11,744 bases of DNA from JACOXB01 sp036517755 (GTDB lineage Bacteria > Patescibacteriota > Minisyncoccia > UBA6257 > Colwellbacteraceae), in contig DATDUH010000014.1 in NCBI GenBank assembly GCA_036517755.1, forward strand, positions 1 to 11,744, written 5' to 3'. Of the stretch, positions 6,877-11,744 are shown piece by piece. The notes beneath the pieces were generated by a model, which ran no database searches, was not told the DNA's origin, and worked only from the letters and a program-made list of their open reading frames with translations. A program made the translations under genes and the position numbers. Each line of letters starts with the position of its first letter. Position 1 is the stretch's first letter.

Positions 6877-6906
6877 GGGTACCGCCCGCCAACTTACTGC
6901 CTATCG
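6871..6906 (+). repeat. Inverted repeat spanning the ftsZ stop codon
   Basis: CGATAGG (6871-6877) pairs exactly with CCTATCG (6900-6906) across a 22-base loop and includes the ftsZ stop codon. No T-tract follows, so it is not a terminator by itself. It is the first of a series of hairpins that continue downstream. Confidence 0.5.
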
Positions 6907-6917
6907 GGACTCGGAAT

Positions 6918-6940
6918 AATTTGCTCCAGCGGCAAATTTT
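6918..6940 (+). terminator. Weak terminator-like hairpin after ftsZ
   Basis: AATTTGC (6918-6924) pairs with GCAAATT (6932-6938) around a 7-base loop and runs into four T residues (6937-6940). The stem has only two G-C pairs, so termination would be inefficient. It could equally be part of the larger structured segment. Confidence 0.3.
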
Positions 6941-6950
6941 CCTGCCTCTC

Positions 6951-6993
6951 GGCTTGCCAGTCCGACTTCTGTCGGACACCAAGCTGGCAAGCC
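6951..6993. repeat. REP-like palindrome: 16-bp stem with a 7-base bulge
   Basis: GGCTTGCCAG (6951-6960) pairs perfectly with CTGGCAAGCC (6984-6993). Inside it TCCGAC (6961-6966) pairs with GTCGGA (6971-6976) around a TTCT loop. The seven bases 6977-6983 (CACCAAG) bulge out on one side. The layout, a long G+C-rich imperfect palindrome outside genes, is that of REP or small MITE-like elements. The 9-base block GCCAGTCCG recurs at 7059-7067 in front of a second small hairpin, TCCGC/GCGGA (7064-7076). Copy number in the genome cannot be judged from this window. Confidence 0.6.
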
Positions 6994-7190
6994 TGCGAGG
7001 ACGTCCCGTACAGCTAGCAAGTTGCCGGGCTTATTTCCACTCGCCTTGGTTTAGCTTCGCCAGTCCGCCGTGCGGAATGTCTCGGAGCTCTGATGAGCTT
7101 GGTCTCGAGTAAAGCGAGAGTCATCGGAGCGAGAGCCAGGGGCGGCTTCGGCCGCTGGAGCCGAAGAACGCCCGGTTCCGGTAGGGGGAT

Positions 7191-7212
7191 TGGTGAAGCC
7201 CTTTCACTTTTT
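7191..7212 (+). terminator. Probable intrinsic terminator of the ftsZ transcript
   Basis: GTGAA (7193-7197) pairs with TTCAC (7203-7207) around a GCCCT loop, extended by one G-U pair, and is followed directly by five T residues (7208-7212). The stem is short, so efficiency is uncertain. Its place between the lepB-ftsZ cluster and the nrdJ promoter is where a terminator is expected. Confidence 0.45.
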
Positions 7213-7268
7213 GACAAAGGTTGCTGCTTTGGGGTCTTTTATCCACAAGATTTGACTTCCTTTGGGCG

Positions 7269-7277
7269 TGTTATAAT
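7269..7277 (+). promoter_or_regulatory. Extended -10 promoter of nrdJ
   Basis: TGTTATAAT is a perfect extended -10 element (TG, one base, TATAAT). A TTGACT sequence at 7252-7257 resembles a -35 box but with a spacer of only 14 bases; an extended -10 can work without one. Transcription would begin near 7284, giving a leader of about 95 bases. The same nine bases recur on the minus strand in front of the SIMPL gene (10586-10594). Confidence 0.7.
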
Positions 7278-7294
7278 GCCTGTGCGTTAGAGTG

Positions 7295-7349
7295 CCCTCT
7301 CGAATCTTCTCCAATTCGAGGTTCGAGATTATTCGAGAGGGAATTCGAG
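7295..7349 (+). promoter_or_regulatory. Alternative-pairing leader or operator repeats upstream of nrdJ
   Basis: CCCTCTCGAAT (7295-7305) pairs perfectly with ATTCGAGAGGG (7331-7341) over 11 bp. Its CTCGAAT core (7299-7305) can instead pair with ATTCGAG at 7314-7320 or at 7343-7349, and a further TTCGAG lies at 7322-7327. In RNA these are mutually exclusive hairpins; in DNA they are four spaced copies of one motif in a palindromic setting. Either an RNA switch or a repressor site for nrdJ is possible. It does not match the NrdR box consensus, and no cobalamin riboswitch B12 box is seen. Confidence 0.45.
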
Positions 7350-7378
7350 ATTGATTAGAGGTTATTGCATCTAATTTT

Positions 7379-9802
7379 ATGATCACCAAGCAGAGAAAAG
7401 AAGAAATCAATCGAACTTTTTCGGAGAATGCTCTCCGAATTTTGAAAAAGAGGTATCTCCTCGTTGACGATAAGGGCAATCAGGAATCGCCGGCTGATAT
7501 GTTTCTACGAGTGGCAAAGTACTTGGCCGCAGTTGAAAAAGATTACGGTAAAGACCCGAAGCTTATTAAGCAAATCGAAGAAGACTTCTTTGAAATTATG
7601 GCTCGCAAAGAGTATACGCCGGCGGGTCGAACAATGACGAATGCTGGGGCGGGCACGATGCTTGTGGCTAACTGTATTGTTTTGCCGATTGATGACTCAC
7701 TCGAGAGCATTTTCCAAACTTTAAAAGACGCCGCCCTACTTCAACAGGCTGGCGCTGGTTTAGGTTTTGCCCTAGATCGGATGCGGCCAGCGATGACCAA
7801 AACTATTACTTCCCGAGGCACTTCTTCGGGTCCAGTGGCATTTCTGAAAATTTACAATGAGGCCTTTGGCATTATCAAGCAACAGGGAAGACACGGCGCT
7901 AATATGGCGATGATGAGTGTTGATCATCCTGATATTCTCGAACTCATTCGCGCCAAAGAGGTGGAGGGCAAAATCAGAAACTTTAACATCTCGGTTAAAG
8001 TCACCGATGAGTTTATGAAAAAGCTTGTCGAAAGTCCGGACGACGAGTGGTATTGCAGCTGGAAAGAGGAATGGCCCGCTCTCCCTGGAGGATTGACCAA
8101 AGTAAAACCGCGCCGCGTTCTCACTCATCCTAACGGCGTTGTTTACGGCAGCGAAGAGGTTGATATTACAGTTCGAGAATTATTCGATGAGATTGTTAAT
8201 TACGCTTGGCTTAACGGCGAACCAGGCATTGTTTTTATTGATACGGTTAATAAAACTAATCCTTTGCCGGATTTCGGCCCAATCGAAAGCTCTAATCCCT
8301 GCGGCGAGCAATTTCTCCATCCTTACGACAACTGCAATCTCGGCTCGATTAATCTGGCTGCCCTTACCCGTAAAGGAAAGGTTGACTACGCTCGGCTCAG
8401 TGAGGTGACGAAAACCGCCATCCGCTTGATGGACAACGTCATTGATCGCTTTGATTTTCCAGTACCTCAGGTGACTGAACTGGCTAAGAAAAACCGCCGG
8501 ATTGGCCTCGGAGTTATGGGCTTTGCCGATCTTTTATATCAATTAGGGGTCAGATACAACTCCCCGGAGGGCGTCGAGCTTGCCGAGAAAGTGATGAGCG
8601 TGATTCAGGAAGCGGCCCATGAAATGTCGCGAGAGCTGGCTAAAGAAAAAGGCGTTTTCCCGCACTACAAATCAAGTATTTATGCTAAAGAGAAAGTGAG
8701 AATGAGAAACGCCGCTTTAACCACCGTGGCTCCGACTGGCACCATCTCAATGATGTTTGATGCTTCCTCGGGCATGGAACCCAACTTTGCTTTAGCCTAT
8801 GTCAAGCAAGATAAGGACAGCGACCGGTATGCTTATCTGAATCAACACTTTGAGGCTGAACTCAAGCGGCGCGGTTTTAACGAGAAGGAAATGAACGAAA
8901 TCAAAGAAGAAGTTTTGAAGACCGGGACCATCCAACTTTTAACTTATTTGCCTCAAGACCTGCGCGATACTTTTGTGGTTTCCATGGATATGTCAGGCGA
9001 CGATCATATCCGGATGCAGGCCGCTTTTCAAGCCCACGTTGATAATTCGATTTCGAAAACCATTAATTTTCCCAATCAAGCTACTCGTGAGGAAATTAAG
9101 AAAAGTTATATTCTCGCCTGGCAGCTTGGTTGTAAAAGCGCCACGGTTTATCGCGAGGGGAGTCGGCTGATCGAAGCGATCAGTCTGGGTAAGGGCGAGA
9201 AGATGGTGGCGATGACCGAAGATCCAACTAGGCAAGTTAAGGTGAAAGCGATTGAGGGGGAAGCGTTAGAAGGTAATGGCTTGATACCCAGGACCAGACC
9301 CGAAACGCTCATCGGCCGCACTTATAAAATAAAGACTGGTTACGGCAATCTTTATATTACTGTTAATGAAGATGAAAACGGAAAACTTTTTGAGATTTTT
9401 GCCACGATTGGCAAAAGCGGCGGTTTTTTCCAGGAGCAGTCTGAAGCCATTTGTCGGATGATTTCTTTGGCCCTCCGTTCCGGCATCAAAGTCGAAGTAG
9501 TAATCGAACAATTAAAAGGAATCCGAGGACCAATGCCAGTGATGACGGAGAAGGGGACTATTCTTTCCCTGCCTGATGCCATTGCCCGGATAATGGAAGA
9601 ACACCTCTCGGCCAAAGAGGCGGGCGGCATTAAAGAAGAGATCCCGGTGATGAGCGGCGAAACCATTAGCCAAAAACTGCCCCTGCCAAAGGATATCGCT
9701 GATTACGGCCTAATGCCTGGTTGTCCGGATTGCGGCGCTAGTTTAATCTTGGCTGAAGGCTGTATGAGCTGTCCCAGCTGCGGTTACAGCCGTTGCTTAT
9801 AA
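7379..9802 (+). CDS. nrdJ: Adenosylcobalamin-dependent (class II) ribonucleoside-diphosphate reductase
   Basis: Reduces ribonucleotides to deoxyribonucleotides using a radical generated from adenosylcobalamin; oxygen is neither needed nor harmful. The 807-residue protein has the ten-stranded barrel core. C99 (VANCIVLP) and C319 (DNCNLGSIN) are the expected redox pair. NPCGE at 306-310 supplies Asn306, radical Cys308 and Glu310. PTGTIS at 452-457 is the phosphate-binding loop. GCKSATVYREGSR (584-596) closes the core. Residues about 645-717 are a TSCPD-type domain common in this subgroup, and the tail is a zinc-ribbon-like Cys cluster (C782, C785, C795, C798, C801, C806) that probably passes electrons to the active site. 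It stands alone behind its own promoter and long leader, with no NrdB or NrdD partner. The ATG at 7379 gives a normal N-terminus but lacks a nearby Shine-Dalgarno sequence. The stop lies 3 bases from the convergent SIMPL gene. Confidence 0.96.
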   Translation: MITKQRKEEINRTFSENALRILKKRYLLVDDKGNQESPADMFLRVAKYLAAVEKDYGKDPKLIKQIEEDFFEIMARKEYTPAGRTMTNAGAGTMLVANCIVLPIDDSLESIFQTLKDAALLQQAGAGLGFALDRMRPAMTKTITSRGTSSGPVAFLKIYNEAFGIIKQQGRHGANMAMMSVDHPDILELIRAKEVEGKIRNFNISVKVTDEFMKKLVESPDDEWYCSWKEEWPALPGGLTKVKPRRVLTHPNGVVYGSEEVDITVRELFDEIVNYAWLNGEPGIVFIDTVNKTNPLPDFGPIESSNPCGEQFLHPYDNCNLGSINLAALTRKGKVDYARLSEVTKTAIRLMDNVIDRFDFPVPQVTELAKKNRRIGLGVMGFADLLYQLGVRYNSPEGVELAEKVMSVIQEAAHEMSRELAKEKGVFPHYKSSIYAKEKVRMRNAALTTVAPTGTISMMFDASSGMEPNFALAYVKQDKDSDRYAYLNQHFEAELKRRGFNEKEMNEIKEEVLKTGTIQLLTYLPQDLRDTFVVSMDMSGDDHIRMQAAFQAHVDNSISKTINFPNQATREEIKKSYILAWQLGCKSATVYREGSRLIEAISLGKGEKMVAMTEDPTRQVKVKAIEGEALEGNGLIPRTRPETLIGRTYKIKTGYGNLYITVNEDENGKLFEIFATIGKSGGFFQEQSEAICRMISLALRSGIKVEVVIEQLKGIRGPMPVMTEKGTILSLPDAIARIMEEHLSAKEAGGIKEEIPVMSGETISQKLPLPKDIADYGLMPGCPDCGASLILAEGCMSCPSCGYSRCL

Positions 9803-9805
9803 TTC

Positions 9806-10579
9806 CTATTTGATTTCGTAGCGAAGGCTAACCGTTACTTTAATTTCTTCACTGCCCGGTTCAATCGTCGGTGGCGTAATTAATTCTTCGCCGCCGCCAA
9901 CTCCGTCGAGCCCATAGCCGCCCTTGCCGTAAATAATCGGCGGTTCAGTCGAATACTCTTCGATAATAAGCAGTCTCCCCAACTTGAAGCCGCCGGCTTC
10001 GGCGATTGACTTGGCTTTGGCTTGGGCCTTGGCAATGGCTTCGGCTCGAGCTTGATTTTGGAGTTCGGTCGGATCATCAACTTCAAAAGAAAGTTGGGAA
10101 ACAGAGTTCGCGCCCTTTTGGACGACACCGCTCAAGACACTGCTCGTTTTACTGAAATCTCTCACTTTTACTTCAACTGTTTGGCGGATGGTATAGCCTA
10201 CAATATCAGCCGGCGGGCAGGCGCCGTCAGTGCAGCCGTAATATTGGTACCGTGGTTCGATATTATAACCAGTGGTTTTAATGTCTTTTTCCAGAACCCC
10301 GCTTTCTTTAAGAAAAGCAATCGCCTCGTTAGCTTTTTTGCTGTTCTCTTCCTGAAGGGCGCCAATATTTTTACCGCCTTCAGTAATCATGCTGAAATCG
10401 AACTTAGCCACATCGGGTTTGGCCGTCACCTCTCCTTCGGCCGTCACCGAAAAACTGGGTATGTTATATGGCTCGACCGCCCTACCGTAGGCTCCGGCAA
10501 AAACAATTGCCGCGTAACCTAAAACAACAATCCCCGCGATAAGGGCAATGCCCAAGTAATTTCTAATTCTCGTGTCCAT
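9806..10579 (-). CDS. SIMPL-domain (DUF541) membrane-anchored protein
   Basis: The protein has 257 residues. A short basic N-terminus (MDTRIRNY) leads into one membrane helix (about 8-29), so the bulk lies outside the membrane. From residue 42 the SIMPL/DUF541 domain is clear: FSVTAEGEVTAKPDVAKFDF (43-62), a helix with NSKKANEAIAFLKESGV, then the KDIKTTGYNIEPRY strand (99-111), GYTIRQTVEVKVRDF (128-142) and an Ala/Lys-rich helix ARAEAIAKAQAKAKSIAEAGG (177-197). It ends in VTVSLRYEIK. Cys116 and Cys121 sit in an insert and could form a disulfide. Members include E. coli YggE and Brucella BP26; the biochemical role is unknown, with links to oxidative stress and oligomeric channel-like assemblies in some members. 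It is preceded by its own extended -10 box and is probably leaderless. Confidence 0.92.
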   Translation of the reverse strand: MDTRIRNYLGIALIAGIVVLGYAAIVFAGAYGRAVEPYNIPSFSVTAEGEVTAKPDVAKFDFSMITEGGKNIGALQEENSKKANEAIAFLKESGVLEKDIKTTGYNIEPRYQYYGCTDGACPPADIVGYTIRQTVEVKVRDFSKTSSVLSGVVQKGANSVSQLSFEVDDPTELQNQARAEAIAKAQAKAKSIAEAGGFKLGRLLIIEEYSTEPPIIYGKGGYGLDGVGGGEELITPPTIEPGSEEIKVTVSLRYEIK

Positions 10580-10585
10580 AAAATA

Positions 10586-10594
10586 ATTATAACA
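10586..10594 (-). promoter_or_regulatory. Extended -10 promoter giving a leaderless SIMPL-gene transcript
   Basis: On the minus strand TGTTATAAT is followed by exactly six bases (TATTTT) and the ATG at 10579. Transcription normally begins about 6-8 bases after the -10 box, so the mRNA should begin at or next to the start codon. There is no room for a ribosome binding site. Confidence 0.7.
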
Positions 10595-10600
10595 TATTGA

Positions 10601-10609
10601 TGGTATACT
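10601..10609 (+). promoter_or_regulatory. Extended -10 promoter giving a leaderless endonuclease Q-like transcript
   Basis: TGGTATACT (TG, one base, TATACT) is followed by six bases (TCGTTT) and the ATG at 10616. The geometry mirrors that of the divergent SIMPL gene. No -35 box is evident, and the 36-base spacer leaves no room for a Shine-Dalgarno sequence. Confidence 0.65.
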
Positions 10610-10615
10610 TCGTTT

Positions 10616-11744
10616 ATGCGATTATTCGCTGATCTTCATCTGCACTCAAAGTTTGCTCGGGCCTGTTCGCCCAAACTCGTGCCCGAGAATATCGATCTCT
10701 GGAGCCGGATTAAAGGAGTGGGGTTAGTAGCGACCGGCGATTTTACCCACCCCCGTTGGTTTGATGAATTAAAAAATAAGCTCGAGCCAGCTGAACCCGG
10801 GCTTTATCGCCTAAAAGCCTCGTGTCGTCGTACCGATTCCCGGTTCCGGCCGATTGAGGAGATACCAGTTCGTTTTATTCTCGGCACTGAAGTCGCCTGT
10901 ATTTATAAGCACAAAGAGGCGGTGCGCCGGGTGCACCACTTGCTATTTTTACCCTCACTCGAGGCAGTGGCTAAATTTAATGCAGGACTCGTGAATCGTG
11001 GTTGCAATATCGCTTCTGACGGTCGGCCCATTCTGGGAGTAACTTCGCAGGATTTGTTAAAACTTTTGCTCGAGGTTGATGAACGCGGCGTGCTTATCCC
11101 GGCTCACGCTTGGACGCCCTGGTTTGCTATTTTCGGCTCCAAGTCAGGCTATAGCTCGATCGAGGAATGCTTCGATACTTTATCGAAAAATATTTTTGCG
11201 ATTGAAACAGGATTGTCGTCTGATCCGCCAATGAATTGGCGATTGTCTAAACTTGATTCCGTGGCTCTAGTATCACATTCAGACGCCCATTCGCTTCCTA
11301 ATCTTGGACGCGAGGCAGATATTTTTGAAGGAAATGGAATTTCTTACGATGCTATTATGGCCGCTATCCGTTACGGCAGTCCACGCGCTGTAGCCGCCGG
11401 GGAGCATAAAGATTTACCCCTTAAACTCGCCGGTACGGTTGAATTTTTCCCGGACGAGGGTAAATATCATTACGACGGGCATCGCAATTGCAAGGTAAGT
11501 TTAGAGCCGAGTATTACAGCTGAGCATAAGGGGATTTGCCCGAGTTGCGGTCGCGAGCTCACCATCGGAGTTCTAAACAGGGTATACGAATTGGCAGATC
11601 GTGATCCTGATTCTCGGCCAGAAGGCGCTTTGCCATTTATCAGTCTGATCGAGCTAGATAAGGTTATCGCCGAGGCTCAAGGCGTAAAGGGGCGCCAGAC
11701 TAAAGCAGTTGAGGCCGAGTATTGGAATTTAGTGACGGCCGGAG
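10616..11744 (+). CDS. Endonuclease Q-like PHP-domain protein (3' end outside the window)
   Basis: The open frame runs 376 codons to the window edge without a stop. The N-terminal PHP fold has its metal-binding residues: DLHLHS (6-11), GDFTHPRW (41-48), GTEVACIY (90-97), His107/His108, PAHAWTPW (162-169) and SHSDAHSLPNLGRE (220-233). A Cys-containing segment follows: NC (291-292), then CPSC (308-311) leading to GRELTIGVLNRVYELADR. This order is characteristic of the endonuclease Q family (TIGR00375), which cuts DNA on the 5' side of deaminated bases such as uracil and hypoxanthine and of abasic sites; it was first studied in Thermococcales and also occurs in some bacteria. Many bacterial members are annotated as UvrD-like helicases, and whether a helicase part follows here cannot be seen. 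Start chosen because the conserved ADLHLHS begins at residue 5. Divergent from the SIMPL gene. Confidence 0.88.
   Translation, partial: MRLFADLHLHSKFARACSPKLVPENIDLWSRIKGVGLVATGDFTHPRWFDELKNKLEPAEPGLYRLKASCRRTDSRFRPIEEIPVRFILGTEVACIYKHKEAVRRVHHLLFLPSLEAVAKFNAGLVNRGCNIASDGRPILGVTSQDLLKLLLEVDERGVLIPAHAWTPWFAIFGSKSGYSSIEECFDTLSKNIFAIETGLSSDPPMNWRLSKLDSVALVSHSDAHSLPNLGREADIFEGNGISYDAIMAAIRYGSPRAVAAGEHKDLPLKLAGTVEFFPDEGKYHYDGHRNCKVSLEPSITAEHKGICPSCGRELTIGVLNRVYELADRDPDSRPEGALPFISLIELDKVIAEAQGVKGRQTKAVEAEYWNLVTAG

Larger units (their letters stand above)
6877..7212 (+). other. Structured non-coding segment after ftsZ (ftsZ 3' UTR or uncharacterised RNA)
   Basis: This stretch has no credible gene; the short open frames crossing it have no family features. 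Successive stems are visible: 6871-6906, 6918-6938, 6951-6993 and 7064-7076. A compound hairpin spans 7080-7134, with UCUC/GAGA, then GCUCUGAUGA/UCAUCGGAGC including one U-G pair, then UCUCG/CGAGA (7103-7107/7115-7119). A further stem spans 7140-7173, with GGGCG/CGCCC enclosing CUUCGG/CCGAAG. A weak terminator at 7191-7212 ends the segment. I looked for the conserved cores of RNase P RNA, tmRNA, SRP RNA, 5S rRNA, 6S RNA and tRNA and found none. It may be a long 3' UTR, a small RNA gene, or clustered REP-like repeats. Confidence 0.4.

Noticed and set aside
6877..7212. RNase P RNA, tmRNA, SRP RNA, 5S rRNA or 6S RNA in the spacer
   Set aside because: A GCCGGGCTTAT string recalls the 3' conserved region of RNase P RNA, but the conserved GAGGAAAGTCC block is absent on both strands and its expected place would lie inside ftsZ. 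No diagnostic core of the other RNAs was found either.
7211..7239. Perfect -35 box TTGACA at 7211-7216 as the nrdJ promoter
   Set aside because: No acceptable -10 box lies 16-18 bases downstream (the site reads GTCTTT); the extended -10 at 7269-7277 is far better.
7093..7290. Short open frames crossing the ftsZ-nrdJ spacer on both strands
   Set aside because: They have arbitrary, Gly/Arg/Ser-rich composition, span hairpins, terminator and promoter, and lack start signals or family resemblance.
7295..7350. tRNA-like TTCGAG T-loop strings in the nrdJ leader
   Set aside because: The flanks do not form a 5-bp T stem, and no acceptor, D or anticodon arm can be built around them.
7200..7378. Cobalamin riboswitch or NrdR boxes controlling nrdJ
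   Set aside because: No GCCACTG-type B12 box and no pair of A/T-rich 16-base NrdR palindromes is present.

Overview
The window reads as a compact bacterial genome segment of Candidate Phyla Radiation (Patescibacteria) type. This is inferred from protein character and gene packing: a short signal peptidase I, a Pth variant with the SAGHxGVESI motif, a divergent FtsA, a type IV pilus PilN/PilO-like fragment, a B12-dependent ribonucleotide reductase, an endonuclease Q-like PHP protein, and almost no intergenic space. TGA serves as a stop (yqeY) and no gene needs TGA to be read through, so the standard bacterial code applies. No phage, transposase, CRISPR, tRNA or rRNA gene was found.

Layout. 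Bases 1-471 hold the C-terminal part of a PilN/PilO-like pilus gene. The first 97 bases are an exact inverted copy of bases 317-413, so the left edge looks like an assembly fold-back. A peptidyl-tRNA hydrolase gene (pth, minus strand, 474-962) converges on it. From 1014 to 6876 runs one plus-strand cluster with gaps of 9 bases or less and several overlaps: lepB, hisS, a HIT-family gene, rpsU, yqeY-like, ybeY, ftsA, ftsZ. It combines protein export, translation and rRNA quality control with cell division. FtsA ends in an amphipathic membrane-anchor segment and FtsZ ends in the matching FtsA-binding peptide.

Bases 6877-7378 form the only long gap without a gene. It contains a chain of hairpins (6871-7173), a weak intrinsic terminator (7191-7212), an extended -10 promoter (TGTTATAAT, 7269-7277) and a roughly 95-base leader with repeated ATTCGAG blocks that can pair in alternative ways. 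That leader precedes nrdJ (7379-9802), an adenosylcobalamin-dependent ribonucleotide reductase. A SIMPL-domain membrane-anchored protein (minus strand, 9806-10579) converges on nrdJ. Divergent from it, and running off the right edge, is an endonuclease Q-like gene (10616 onward). The two share a 36-base spacer in which each start codon lies 6 bases after an extended -10 box, which predicts leaderless transcripts on both sides.

Most promising for follow-up: the structured segment 6871-7212, the alternative-pairing nrdJ leader, the very basic N-terminal extension of FtsZ, and the symmetrical leaderless promoter pair. Every protein here belongs to a recognisable family, and I see no wholly new protein system.
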